Shown here in pieces: positions 43,944 through 57,240 of a stretch of 64,000 bases of DNA; within the stretch, counting starts at the first letter, position 1; every line of letters starts with the position of its first letter. Made by a program: the position numbers and the translations under genes. The stretch lies in NCBI RefSeq assembly GCF_958979055.1, contig NC_084887.1, positions 34,884,620 to 34,948,619 of the forward strand. Reading direction: 5' to 3'. The stretch comes from Alnus glutinosa (taxonomy: Eukaryota > Streptophyta > Magnoliopsida > Fagales > Betulaceae). Below the pieces are notes generated by a model. That model had not been told where the DNA came from, made no database searches, and was given only the letters and a program-made list of their open reading frames with translations.

Positions 43944-44429
43944 AATTAAAGGAGACAGGCCGGGACAGTTAAACAAAGAGAAGAGAAATTGGTGTTATGG
44001 ATGCATGGTGTAAGTGTGTAACTAGCATATATAATTATGTATATATTCGTTTTGTTTTAGAATGATATTGTTTTCAGCGGATTAATTATGAGCTTCTATG
44101 CTTTGGTCAAACAAGGTTTCGCCCCTGCTGATACTTGTATTTGTTTCCTAGTCTGCCCGGCCATGTATGTGCCACCGTGCCAGCTTCCATATTTTGTCTA
44201 TTAATGTTTGTCTATGACAATGCTTTTAGATACAAACTAAAATACTAGCTAGATGCCAATGGAAGTCTCAATCATTATTTGGTGTCCATCAAAATATGTT
44301 CAACTAATAATTGGCTCAAATAATGATTTCTATTGCATGCAATATCTCTAATCTGGCCGCTCATTTATGCATGTGACGTTTTTAAAACTTAAAACTTTCT
44401 TTTCATCGATCACCGACCAATCTTCACTG

Positions 44430-45130
44430 ACACTATTATTTGTCATCCTCATCGCCGTACCACCACCATCACCACTAGGGCCAGCCACCTCTTTGGTTGT
44501 TTTGGGGGTGACAAACCATACAGTAGCCTAAGAGGGTGGTTCGATCACTTCTAATTGACCTTTAGAGGTGGCCAAACAACTCTTATGGCCAAATAGTTCG
44601 ACCACCTCCAAATACCAATTTGAGGTGGCCAAATCATTTAGTCACATGAGTGTGGTTTGGCCACCCGGCCATAAAGATCAGTTGGGGGTGGTTGAACTCA
44701 CTCTCTTTGGACAGACAAACCACCTCTGTGCAGCGTGCACTGAAGGGTTTGAGATCTGGATCCGTTGAGGCAAAAAGTTATGGGCTTCTAGGGTGTCGAG
44801 TATAAGGCAAAGTTATAAATTGTTGGTGAGGAGCTGGAAAGGCCAATTAGGAGAGGTCAAACCACCTCTTTGGCCACTAGGAGGTGGTTCAACTACTCCT
44901 CACTTAGGTGCATGGTTTTCCGTTCGCCGCCACTCCCTTGTTTGCCCCTTCATGTGCGAGTTCTCTGTCTTCCAGTCCCTCTCCTCCATTGCCCTCTCCC
45001 ATTACCTCTTCCTCCTTCTCACCTCTCCCATCCATGAACACACCATCCACACCCGCGCATACCAATTTTGTGCTTCTTTCAAGTCCTTCGATTGATATCT
45101 CCGGTGGTGGTAGGGGAGATTGGTAGTGGC
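44430..45130. repeat. GGTGG/CCACC-rich degenerate repeat block
   Basis: Many scattered forms of ggtggccaaaccacc and ggtggttcgacc occur in both orientations, followed by a C/T-rich stretch without a sustained conserved frame. The same vocabulary appears in the arms of the element at 58363-60239, so this is probably a decayed relative. ORFs here (such as 44793..45095) look like composition artefacts. Confidence 0.5.
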
Positions 45131-45299
45131 AATGAGGCTATGGAAGAGAAGATTTTAGATTTTTAATTTGTAGTATAATGCGACGGAATCTTGACCATTC
45201 ATTTAAAATATTCAACTCAAATTAGAGCTATTGAACCCGTTTACTATCCTAAGTATTGCACCCGACTTCAATTCATGATTTCCATACTCATATCATTAA

Positions 45300-45340
<41 letters not shown>

Positions 45341-45562
45341 AATTCCATGTTATACTAAGGGTTAAGTTCTACAATTACAACTCCCTATTTAAGCCAAAAG
45401 ATCAAGGTTGAATTGCACTTCAGATTCAGCACTAGCTGGCCGGGGACAGTCTCAAATTACAGCTACACACAGATCTGCGTTCACAGTATAGAAATCTACC
45501 GTGTGTAAAAGGAGTAGCATCATTCTTCTATAAAACATCAATATTTTATGGATAGCCCAACT

Positions 45563-45611
<49 letters not shown>

Positions 45612-46422
45612 TCAAGGACACCTAAATCCTATTCTGAGATTCAACACCTAGTTATTTTAACTTCTACAAGGCACGTCAACTTGAGCTAGCCAACAATCAA
45701 TCCACTGTAATCGCTCGTCAATTTGCATGGAAATGAGGTCAAAGAAAGCTACATCAGATGCCATTTTACTTCCAATCGTTTCCAAATAAAACAAACATTT
45801 CATTTGATGAAAAAGAAATTATAAGACATCCGCAGCCTCTTCAGATCGTGTTGCTCGAGATATGACATGACAATAGAGGTGACCAACCCTGTCCATGGTG
45901 GATGGCACAAACAAGGACCTTTGTTGGTCTCCCAACAAAACAAAGCCCCTCCCAAAAGTTCTTGTCCTAAAGTACCCATCAAGCATGCAACTTTTTCCAT
46001 TTACGTGCCTCCCTAGCTACCGAGACTACCGCTACTAACACGTAATATTTTCTCTCTGGAAGTAGCAGATAGATGCTGCTTATCATCAGAAAGAAGGAAT
46101 GGAGGACCCATTATAAAGAATAAAGATGATGCTGACAATTAACTCGATGGACTTTCATACTCATTTCCGATGAACTTCTCTTTGTTGTCTTTTGTTCAGA
46201 GTATGTACATAAACTGTAGAGAGAGAAAAAGCACCTTGTGCCTCATGTCCCACAAAAAAAAAAAAAAAAAAAAAAAAAAGGAACTGAAGAAAAAAACAAG
46301 AAGAACTGAAGAACAAGATAAAAAACCAAAAAAAGAAAAGAAAAGTTTGGGTGCTGCATGGACAGGGCATCAGCCATCAGACATTGGCAGCACGAGCGGG
46401 AATATGATGTAGATGGATGAGA
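45131..46422. other. Spacer between carboxypeptidase and cysteine oxidase genes
   Basis: No gene recognised. It contains (GA)n at 45303-45337, (AT)n at 45567-45609 and a poly(A) run at 46255-46279. The last few hundred bases are probably the 3' UTR of the cysteine oxidase gene. Confidence 0.5.
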
Positions 46423-48806
46423 TCACCTCCCAATCTTTGGGCCTCTGTAGTGTGCTCCAACTACAGGTAAGTCCTCAGGTTTAATCTCCCTCTCTTGAAG
46501 CCATGCATAATCTTCCCTCTCCTCTTCCGGCACTGATACCCCGTCAACTGAAATTTTTAAATAGAAACAGATAATAAATATTCCCATATCAAGTAAAAGG
46601 CATTCCTCCATTTAAGTAACAAAGAAAAATTGTGGCCAAGTTGGACATGAAGAAGGAAAACGGTACCTGAGAAACTGGTAACTGGAAACTCAAGGTAATA
46701 TGTGCAATGCCGGCCATCAGGATCAGAATATGGAGGGCCAAGCACATCCAGCACCGCACATGGTGTCACAGCTGTGAAGCAATGCATGTTGCCTCCATCG
46801 GCTGGGTAAAGGATGGAGGTGAAAGGAGCAGTTTCGTTGGAGTCAACCTTAACCTCAGCCAAACGAACAGCAGGAGCTGTGACTGCATCAACAAAGGCAT
46901 GTCGAATGATGATTTCTTTCCAAATAAAGGAAGGGAAAGCATTGAAAATGAAATGTCTAATAGAAAGGCGATACTTGGATACAACTGGCCGGATAATGCT
47001 AGCCATTAGCAGATCCATCAAACTTTTTTTAATGAAATTAATGAACTGGAGGGTTTTCACAACATCAATAAGGACTTAATAGTATAGTCTCCATAAAACC
47101 GTAATGAAGAAAAGAGATGCTTAAAGCATACCATAACATTTCTTGAAGCATCAAGATGTAAGGTACTCTTTTTACAAGTGCCTTTCTTATGTAATTATTC
47201 TTTCCCTCATTCTTTAAGGAGGCTAACTTTTGCATCATATATTACTACTATATGCATCATCTGAAAGCATGTAGTCGTAACTCAAACTGGGGTTTTCATC
47301 TTCAGGAACAGGAAAGACTGTGGATGCTATAACCTTGAAGAGTTGAAGGGAAAGACTTACTTTGTGAAGGATTCACATCAGCGGATGTGTTACTTGGGGC
47401 ATCAACCACCCAGTCATAAGATTTGATGTGTATGGTTCCAAAGAGAAGCTTACTGAAAACCGTCATGCCGGGGTGATTATGAAGTGGAATAACACCTGAT
47501 GGTGGCAAGCAAAAGATCCCCATCTGCAATGATTGAAAAGATTTGAAAACCGCAACTAAAATAACTTTCCTACAGTACAATGATTTTGTCTCATCATGCG
47601 TGATGGCATATCGGATAAGCTTACATACCGAGAATTTGGCACTCTCATAGAGGTGCAAGTATGTTATCGGTGGGGTTCCTTGAGCCACCTGCGTCCGGAA
47701 ATACGGCATCTCAGGATTGAGGCCAACATCCTCCGGTTTCACTTCATCTGCAAAAATAAAGTCGGGCTATTAAGCATCAAGGACAAACCACAGGGTTGTG
47801 GAAGGTTCATGTCAGTAATGCACAAGTAGCCCTCACGTTAGTCGTCCTATAATACTATATTCCAAGAATGGAATCCTGCCTTAATCGGGGACTGCATTTT
47901 AGGCAAGAGAGGGTGACGACACATTTTATAAGCGGCTGTCCCTTGTTGGAGCGAAAACTAAAGGAAAACATTTATTTCCCAAAATCTGATTATAACCTTT
48001 AAAATAAAGCCATATAGGCGACAATCCGTACGCTACTTAAAAATAAAGAACTTAAAAGAAGTGGGACAGAAAACAAAATGAACCAATTTGGTCTCCGAAT
48101 ACTCCCGTACGAGGAGGATTGAGTTTCATAATCGTGCAAAAACTTAAATTGACGATAATTCGATTGAGGTTGTTTAATGCAGGATCATGTCATGTCGTAT
48201 CAAAGAGAAAATGGTATCGACCCTACTTAAACGATATTACATTGATTGTCATAAATCATAAAACTAACATCTCCAGAAACAACAAATACAACCCAAATAT
48301 TCACATATTCATATATGATAATCAAAAGGCAGAAACTTAAATTCTAATTCTCAACCGCTTTAAAACCCAAGCATATCAAAGTTTTAGATGAAAACAGTCA
48401 AATTTAAACCAATTCACAGAACTTGAAAATCAAAACTACCCCCAGAAACAATTGCAAAACCCAACAGAAAGCTTCTATTCAATCGAATTTCTATACCCTC
48501 ATGCCCGCCCATATGAATAGGTCACATTTGAACACAAAATTCAATCCAACCTTCGTGTATAAACAAGCAAAACATACCCAAAACAGCTCGTAGCCGTTCG
48601 ATATCTTCAGGGGATGGCACAATCCCGGCCCCTCCATTGGCAAACACTTTCTTGCAAGTCTCGAATAGCTTCTGAACCGGCGACATCCTCTTTTTCCGTC
48701 GCCGGTTCTTATTGGGCTTGCTTCTCGGATTCGTGTCTGTCGCCTTGGGCAATTCACGTGACTCCTTACCACCCTTTCGATCAGCCCGAGTCGTTTCAAT
48801 CCCCAT
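46423..48806 (-). CDS. Plant cysteine oxidase (PCO1/2-type thiol dioxygenase)
   Basis: Five exons on the minus strand, 48806..48578, 47747..47629, 47523..47361, 46876..46667 and 46547..46423, join in phase to 281 aa. A basic N-terminus (PNKNRRRKKR, about 31-40) could be a nuclear signal and is followed by VQKLFETCKKVF. The cupin core carries the three iron ligands: His131 and His133 in LPPSGVIPLHNHPGMTVFSK, and His202 in GGNMHCF. GPPYSDPDGRHCTYY and the end GAHYRGPKIGR complete the fold. PCOs use O2 to oxidise the N-terminal Cys of ERF-VII factors, VRN2 and ZPR2, feeding the Cys branch of the N-degron pathway and so acting as the plant oxygen sensor. The long N-terminus and the KPEDVGLNPEMPYFR block place it with PCO1/2/3 rather than PCO4/5. 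The ATG chosen is the first in frame. Confidence 0.95.
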
Positions 48807-49233
48807 TCAATCTCAAACTCACATAGGAAACTCAGTTTGGGCTCCCCCACCAAACCACCCAGAAAAAAATGCAGAATTACGATCTGGGTGTAGACTCAAA
48901 CACAAATTGAAGAAATAGGTATTGCTCAAAACTCAAAAAAAAAAAATTATCTGGGTATTGATCTAAGGGCCAAAATTTTCAAGAAATGGGCGAGAAACAG
49001 GGAAAACAGAGGAGAAGGGAGAAAGATAGGTACAGATTAATACAGCACAGTCTGGTATTCCCCAAACCGTATCGTACATGAATGTGAGGTATAAAAGCAG
49101 AACAGAGATGTGAGAATTGGCGTCTCTGTTTATGAAGGAGACGGTGGGTGAGGATTTACGGGGATTATAAAGGGGGTCAAGGGGTAGGGTTAGCTGAAAG
49201 GCAGGGAAAGAGTTGGTTTTAGAGGGAGTGGAA

Positions 49234-49244
49234 AAACCAGGGGC
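49234..49244 (+). promoter_or_regulatory. Hypoxia-responsive promoter element (HRPE) match
   Basis: AAACCAGGGGC fits the published HRPE consensus AAACCA(G/C)(G/C)(G/C)GC exactly. It lies about 430 bases upstream of the cysteine oxidase ATG, in opposite orientation to the gene. HRPE is bound by ERF-VII factors, and Arabidopsis PCO1/PCO2 are hypoxia-induced, so the site would close a feedback loop. Function is inferred from sequence only. Confidence 0.5.
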
Positions 49245-49299
49245 CATGCTTGGCTTTCCAGTGGGCTGTTCCAACAGCGGATTTTTATCCAGTCACACC

Positions 49300-50090
49300 T
49301 CTCCTTCCTTTGGTCTTCTTTATTTTTTGCCCTTCTTTATTTATTTTTTGTACTCTTCTAAACAAGGAAAATTCTTTTGTAGTCAAGGAGTATTTTCCCT
49401 TACTAATCTCAAACCTAACCACCTGACTTGGGAAAATTCAACATTTGCCTCTGTATTATAAAAATCTTTTCAAGTTTTCTCCTTCTATGCCTTAATTTCC
49501 CCCTTATTTTTCTTTCTTTCTTTCTTTTTCACTAGGAATTCCATACTAAATGTGTTGAACCCTAATTTGTATTATTTGGAGAAACAAAAGTTTTACTAAA
49601 CTACAACTTCAATAAGATCAAATTCACTAATGATCACTTAACATACACCCACATAGACACCCATGTGTGTTTTTAAACTTTACTTCATTTTATTATTTCA
49701 ATCTCTCCACAAGAATAGTGAAAGAATGGTATCTTTTCCCCCTTTAGAATTTTAAATGAGGGATGATGCTTTTCATAGTGGAGGGTTCTTTTGAGAACTT
49801 ATCTTATTTTGTTCTTCTTCTATTTATTTTGTTCTTTTTTTTTTCAAATTAGGTTAGGTTGGAAATTACAAGATAATTAATTCATGGAATTTTTGTAAGA
49901 AAATGTAGATAGGTCGACAGTAAATTAATTCTTTAAGAACTAAATACTATGGAGTCCATCCACATGAAGCGCTACATTATAAACTAGCATGAATTCATAC
50001 ATACCTAATACATGTGATAGATAACAGGTCGTACACAACTCGCCTTCAAATACTGCTTAGCAATAGGTCATGCATAGTTTGTCTAGTCTA
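49300..50090. other. Spacer upstream of the cysteine oxidase gene
   Basis: T-rich sequence with no recognisable exon, RNA gene or complete element. Confidence 0.5.
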
Positions 50091-50095
50091 TCTCG

Positions 50096-50648
50096 TGTAC
50101 AAGTGGACGGTTATTAATCGCTTAATAATCGCATAATTGTTTTTGTAGACGGTTGAAGAAAAAAAATTACTAACTGTCTATGGCGGGATGGTTGGCAGTT
50201 TTAGGGAGTATGTAAAGACGGTTAATAACCGCTAACCGTCTATCCTTATATATATATAAAATAATATACAAAACGACATTGTTTTTGTTTGTTTGATATG
50301 GGGTTTTCATTTGAGTTTAATGACAATAATCTTTATTCATTAAAATAATAATAATATTGAGCTTTGCTACATTTTGAAGTCTTCTAATTATTTAAAAAGA
50401 AAATGCCTAAAACCATCTAAAAGAGGCTCAATGAAGGTCCAAAACACCAAAATAAGCCTTCATTTTTAAAAAGCAGTTATGCGGTGCGGTTATGAGTTTG
50501 AATAACCGTTAACCGGCAGTTATTTTAAAATTGCTAACTGCCTAGAGCAGAATAGTTGTAGTTACGAAAATTCAATAACCACTTAAGGTGGTTGCAGTTT
50601 ACAGTTAAAGGCAATAACCACTAACCACAACCGTTTGTACACCTCTAC
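50096..50648. mobile_element. hAT-like non-autonomous element
   Basis: The right end, reverse-complemented, reads tagaggtgtacaaacggttg and the left end tatctcgtgtacaagtggacgg, which resembles hAT termini. Subterminal arrays of ggttattaaccgctaaccg in both orientations are typical transposase-binding repeats of hAT elements. No ORF remains and the 8-bp target duplication is not clear. Confidence 0.55.
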
Positions 50649-50830
50649 TCTCTAGTGTGTCCTGCCCCCAAAAAATAGAGTATGGGTGTCCTCTCACATG
50701 AGATTGTAATGGAAGAACTTCATTCACTCAATCCAAATCCATATATATATATATATTGATGAATGAGTAACCTTCATTATCAATAACGTATTTATTTACA
50801 TAGAAACCATAGCAAAACTAAAAAAATAGA

Positions 50831-51175
50831 AGGTTAAACACTTTATTGGTATCAGTGGTTTGGAAACTTTATTTTTTTTGTCCTTTGTACTTTCATTCGT
50901 ATCACAGATGGTACCTGTAGTTTTGAAAAAGACGAAATTAGTATCTTCATTAGTTTTTCCGTCAAAAAACTAACGGTGGGACACGTGTCAACTCTTGAAA
51001 GTAGATATGTGTCATAATGTAAGAAAAAATATAAAAAAAAATTAAAAATAATAAAAAATTGAAAATAATAAAACTTTCTTAAAAAAAAATAAAGTATTAA
51101 AAACTTTTTTTAAAAAAAAAAATGAAAAAAAAGAAAAGAATAAGAGGGGTGGCTGACCACCATGGGGGCCATACT
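50831..51175. mobile_element. One-armed fragment of the 58-60 kb Mutator-like family
   Basis: The order aggttaaacactttattggt, gtatcacagatggtacctg, ttccgtcaaaaaactaacgg and gacacgtgtcaac follows the reverse complement of the right arm of the element ending at 60239. A GGTGG/CCACC block comes next and no matching second arm is seen. Confidence 0.55.
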
Positions 51176-51507
51176 TTTTTCTTTTTTTTTAAAAAAAAAG
51201 TTTCATTATTTTCAATTTTTATTAATTTTTAATAAAAATTGCAAAAAATTCAAACCAAGACTCCATCTATACCCTAAGTCTTACAAAGAATAACATTTCC
51301 TTAATTTCGTTGCCTTAAACTTACATTTAGAGAGAAACGTAATTCTAACTTAATTCTCAAACAATCTATTCGAGCAATTGCTATTCAGTTTTGGAATGAC
51401 TGGCATAACGGACAATATTTAAGTTTCTCCAAAGATTATACACAACATAACCAAGCACTAACCGGCATATATAATGTTTCATCTTAGTACCCCTCCATCA
51501 TTGTATC

Positions 51508-51565
51508 TAGGGGCGGAGCTACCCCTGGCCTTGGGGGGGGCCAAGGCCAGGGGTTTCCCAAAAAA

Positions 51566-51608
<43 letters not shown>

Positions 51609-51710
51609 TAATTTTACCTCTAAATTTTGTTATTTTTATAGTTTTGGCCCTTTCAAATTTTTTTTTTTCAGTTTGGCCCCCTCAAATCTTAAATCCTAGC
51701 TCCGCCACTG
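51508..51710. mobile_element. Short hAT-type MITE with gGGGCGGAGCTA ends
   Basis: The left end taggggcggagctacccct and the right end, reverse-complemented, cagtggcggagctaggat are inverted repeats, followed by a ggccttggggg/ccaaggcc hairpin and a long A run. A broken relative lies near 42340-42390 (gccccc...gactccgcc). Confidence 0.65.
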
Positions 51711-52364
51711 ATTATATACCCAACGCAATTACATCAGCCCACTTAGGAGGAGGATTCAAAACATTACAAAGCTCTGATCTATAGCAAACTTCTACACTCA
51801 TGTAGTGATAAAATCCATATATTATATATACGAAGGAATATTGTGGGGGCATAAAAGTTAAGTATTTTGTTCAAAGCGATTCTAGCTATAGTCCACTCTA
51901 TCAACTAGTGTGTTCAAATTTGGCATATTTTAATTAAATTTGTATTCAGCTTCATATGCCATTTAATTTGGATATATTTTTGTTAGCATTCAATGAATTA
52001 AACAATTTCCTTCTTAATCAGAAGCTAACCCGGACTGATCAAAATATCTTTAATTAGAGCAATTCTCCTTCTGTAATCCTTCTTTTCTATTGGTCTGAGA
52101 GTTGAGTAACAACACGTCACTTTGGAAAACATCAAATATGATATATATGGACGAATTGACTGGATATGTAAATATGTTTTTCAAGGGACTAAAAGATAAT
52201 TACTCTTCAATATATAATTATATCCCCTCGTTGAATAAAGCATGCATGCTGAATATTGACTAAATATTTGTCGATCAAAAATATATATTTTATTTACTTT
52301 GAACTGGCCGGGTGTGAAAGGAGATCGAGCCGATAAGATGGTTAAACTGATTAAAGCATACCTA

Positions 52365-52399
<35 letters not shown>

Positions 52400-53899
52400 T
52401 TCTGGGTGCTAAAAAGTAATGGGTTTGAAAAGTAGACCTAATTAAGCTCAAATCATTTTAGGCAAAGAAATAAAGTATGTCGTATTATTTTGAGAAAAAT
52501 CTTAGAGCATGGAAGTCATGAATCTACCATTCAAACAGATTAAAACATTCCTTTTAGCAAAAAAAAAAAAAAACAGATTAATTGATCAAGCAATGGATTC
52601 ATGTGTGAAACAAATTAAACAAGCTATTTTTTTATTTTATTTTTCACATTTAATAAATGATCAAATGGAGTGAGCCGACTGATCACCAACTACTCGTCCA
52701 CCCGGCCGGACTTGACCCATGAATTATTCATGGAGGTTTAGCCTTCAAGGATTTAAAGTGTTGGAAAATTGTACCTCTTTCAATATGCCATCATTGGCTG
52801 CTTCTCAATCCAAAGAATAGAAGACATGCACCAATCTTTTTCTTTGACGTTGGAAAGAAGTAAGAAAGGAATATCCGGATATTGAGTGAAAAACTGCAAC
52901 TGTTTAAATTAGTATCAATTAATTGCACAGTCAAAAACTAAAATGCTAGCCAAAACTTGCATTCTCATACATAAAATAATAACAATAAATAAAAATTGCA
53001 TTCTCTCTCTTGAAAACTAAGCAAGTATCATGAACAAAATTGACCTCTATCTACTCTTGAATATAACTTTGATCGAATTCCCACTTACCTTGCATAGAGG
53101 AAAATAATTTGGAAGCATTTTTTATTCGTAAACGCAGTCGATGAATCAAAACGTAGATGCACTCTTCATTAATTTCACATATTATTGATCTATGCATGAA
53201 AATGCAATGAGAATACTTCTGGTGAGGCAAGGAGACAATGAATGTTAAGATTCTATATAGAAGCTAAGTTACTACCAAATGAATGAATGGATTTTTTTTT
53301 TTTTAAAAAAAAAAGTGTACGTTAATTAAACGGCGTATTAACACGTGGTAATCATGCTCGTAATCGAACAAAAATCGTTACACCAAACATGCATGTTTTC
53401 GCACTAATAAAGTAACTATTCTTGTGTCTTTATGTGTGCTATTTTCATTTTACGGGCAGTTTATTTACATGTATTTCGCGAGTTCAATAATTGAAATACA
53501 AATACAAATAAATCTACTCCAACACATGTATCCATACTTGGTTTTTCTTTTTCTATCTATAGGCATTATTTTCCATAGTAAGGCTAACACAAAGATAAGT
53601 ACAATATTCAATGAAGCTAAGTCATGATCATATGTAAGTGATGGACTATACATATATTGCCCCCTTCCTTTTAGGGCTAGCTAGCTCAATAGACAAGTAA
53701 ATGATTGATCAACTATGATACTATGACATTCTCTTGGATAAGTGTAAATTTTGTGAAGAAGAATTTTAAACTTTATTTGAATTGTTTGTTTTTGGATATA
53801 CTTAGTTTTTTGGGAATTCTTATATATATAAGTACTTTAGGTACTTTATATTATCCATTTTTCCCTGTTCCTAGCTCCCTTGGGAGTTATGCAATGATT

Positions 53900-53946
<47 letters not shown>

Positions 53947-54206
53947 GGCAATATTAAATGTAGTTTTTTTTGTACTACTGAGAGAAAAATAAATATTTGA
54001 TCAGCTAGCACTTTGGTTGAACCTCACATGCAAGATATATATCACGATGCTTATCAATACTGCCCTAGAGAAAGAAAACTTTTATGGTTAAAATATAATG
54101 AACACGTACGTACGTAAAAACAGAAAAAATAAAATAAAATCCAAAACTCTTATCTCACATTTGTACCGTTGTTTAATAGGTTAAAGATACAGGAGTAAAT
54201 TCCGCC

Positions 54207-54241
<35 letters not shown>

Positions 54242-55620
54242 GTAAAAAGAAGCATCATGCCGGAGTGTATGGTATATATATATATAAGATTGTTTATGCC
54301 AGAATATTATTTATACACTCTTAGCAAAGGAGGAATGAATGGAAATAAAAGGCCAAACAGAGAAAGAATGTCAACAATATGCACTTAATTAGGTATAGTG
54401 GTACTCATCTTAATTTTTCCATCATTAATTATTATTATTATTATTATTTCTCCCCTTTTTTTTTTGGATGAATATTATTTCTCCCCTTTGGTACAAGCTA
54501 AGCTAGAGTAAGAACTTTCAACCTACACTGGACTTCAACATGACGTCTCATACATCCAAATAGCAGCTACACCACTCCTGAGCTTAATTAGTTGTTATAT
54601 ATGTCGGTTAAAAAATTTCAAGATTTTTTATTTTTATTTTTTTTAAAAAAAAAATAAAAGTTAAAAATAATTAGTCACCTAATGCTCATACGCACACAGA
54701 TTTGAGCTGGGGAATATATATAATACAACATGATTTCATCAACTCCGTTGGTCAATGTTGAAATTTATAGAAAGGACAATATATAGGAGCATTTGCAAAT
54801 AATCTAAACATACATGCATGTTCCCTAATTATAAAAAAGATCCCAAAGTTAACAAACAAAAACAAGGACATAAATATTTATTTAATCTGAAATGAGATTA
54901 AATTAAATAGCAGGGACAAAAGAGGGAGATGAAAGCTTTTTTCAGTTTCGTGGTGATAAAGGTTGCATTTATGAGAAAAGGGCAGGTGTTGAAACATCCA
55001 TGACAAATTCCAGGTGTTCAATAAGAGCTAGCAATTAGCATGCAGCGTTTTTCTTTCTCTCGGTGTTCATTGATCATCAGGTTCATACAAATCTCTGCCA
55101 ACTTTGTAACGTAAACTTTGTGAAAAAGGGGAGATCCAGGTTGGTGGTTTGAATTGTTCTTATCGTAAAAGATAATGAAAGCACAACAGAAAAAAGCAGT
55201 GTGATAAGCTAGAGAATTAAACACACACTGTTTTGGGTGGTTACAAATCCACCAACTTAGTCCAACGCGTTGCCTCGTGAGCTTTGCAAGGTGGTGGTGG
55301 TGGCATCTTTTAGGTTTTCCCCGCCAGTTTTATTAATTTCTCTAGAAAACATTTTGTTAATTAATTATAGTTGGTACTATATATATTTATGTACGTTGAT
55401 AAACATGTATAAGTATGATTTTACATATTTTATTAATTGTTTTAATCATCTTCAATGAATAAGCTTTACATCATTTTAACACGTACGTACCTATCTCTTA
55501 GTAAAAGATTAGTATTTTTAACATTTCTCTTTTGCATAAGAAAGACTATCCTTGCTGTTGGATTTGAGTCCCACTTATTTTGATTAGCCCTTAATTTATT
55601 CAAATAAAATGAATAAAAAA
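51711..55620. other. Gene-free AT-rich spacer
   Basis: Several (AT)n tracts (52370-52396, 53902-53945) and poly(A) runs occur. No exon, RNA gene or complete transposon was recognised; short ORFs here lack homology I can name and have background composition. Confidence 0.5.
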
Positions 55621-55649
55621 ATTTAACATGTAGCCGTTAATTAGCCGTC

Positions 55650-56045
55650 AATTTAGGGTATGTATCTTTACAAAAAAAAAATTCAATTTCAACAATTCCT
55701 TAGAATTTTATGTTAAATCCTATTAAAAGTACTCCCAAAATACCCTCTCTCTATTTTTTTTTTCTTTTCTTTTTTTTTTTCCAAGGATTTAAGTATTTGT
55801 TAGAATTTAATGGAATTTGCAAAAAAATACCCATCCTTGAATCTCTGAAATTTTTTATAATTTTTTTTTTGTTAAAAAAAAAAACATAAAGTTATTTTAG
55901 GAATGTTGATAGAATTTAACGGAAAATTATAACTAATGATTGAAATTGAAAAAAAAAATTAAAAAAAAAATTTGAAAGATGGAACCCCTAAATTGACACT
56001 TTTTAAATATGAATACCCTAATTAAAAAAATGATAAAATTAAGAT
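55650..56045. mobile_element. AT-rich palindromic element, copy 3 (reverse orientation)
   Basis: The reverse complement carries the family core ggtatttttttgcaaattcc attaaattctaacaaat. The outer parts match the other copies (ttcaatttcaa, ccctaaattgacactttt). It is the only one of the three outside a gene. Confidence 0.6.
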
Positions 56046-56296
56046 CAAGAATTATAAGTGAATTTTTTCCTATATAATTTTAAATATTAAATATGTAAAA
56101 ATCTAATTAAAACTATAAAAAGAATATCTTCATTTCATTTCATCCATGTTTATCACTTTCCTTTTTAATGGAGACAGTCAAGTAAAATTGTCAAAATTCA
56201 TAACGATTATTGATTGAGACTTGAAACTGAAGCTAGACAAGCAAGAAGCACGTGGTTGACATGATAATATTGATTTTCACGAAGGCCAAAACACGC

Positions 56297-56341
<45 letters not shown>

Positions 56342-56989
56342 CACTCCAGTTATAAAACATAATTAAAAAGTTGTAATATTTGAAAAAAAAAAAGGGTCGT
56401 TTTTAATAAAGTAGTACACTAGAGGAAAGTGGAAAGAGTAGTACTATGAGAAAATTTGCCCCATGTGCATTGATGGATTTGTAAAAATATTCTAACAAAA
56501 TTAATAAACCATTAACGACGCTCATAATTAAAACATATATATAAAACCAAATATGGCATTTCCTCGATCAATAAAATTTCTTCTTCGTATTTTATGCGTC
56601 GTCTATTGACATGAAATTCAAATAGTGATGATCAACAAAAAGAAGATGTCAAGTTAAATGTGACGCGATCGATCGCTAGGTATACATGCAAACACATCGA
56701 TCTTAACTATTTGTTGAATTTAGCTTCCTTGTGTTATTTAAGCATGTTATCTTACTTCTAATTTCAATTATTTATTTGTTATAAGATCATCCAATATAAG
56801 CCTCGAGTGGGTCCTATCTCTCTTCATCCCAATATTATATTCAAGAGAAAATATAAATTTATTTTCTAAGCAATCGCACAATTTCACTTTATTTCATTGA
56901 TTTTTATATCCCAATTTCAACTCCTTATGTGTTTTACATTTTTCACTTCACTCACTTAGACTAAAACCACATAAAATTGTTTACGTAAC

Positions 56990-57240
56990 ATTTAGCTATC
57001 CTTATTTTAGATTTAGTATGCTCGAATCAGATTTACTCTTTAACTATTTTTATGCATGGGTTAACAGAAGATGAAAGTCATAAATAACACCTTATTGTAA
57101 GAATTTTGTTTGTTTCTCTAACTATGTAATCTCGTAGTATGTGGCTATGATTTTGCAGAATTTTATACTTTATAATGTAAAAGTTTTATACTCGTAAGTT
57201 TTGATCAATGAAATACTTAGATATTTTATTCGTTCAAAAA
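56990..57240 (+). mobile_element. Poly(A)-type retroelement tail, family copy 2
   Basis: Matches 33637-33896 from agctatccttattttag through ctttaactatttttatgcat gggttaacagaagatgaaa to the closing gatcaatgaaatacttagat. Divergence suggests independent old insertions. Confidence 0.6.

Noticed and set aside
46170..46412. Lys-rich ORF on the plus strand
   Set aside because: It is produced by a poly(A) tract downstream of the cysteine oxidase gene and has no conserved content.
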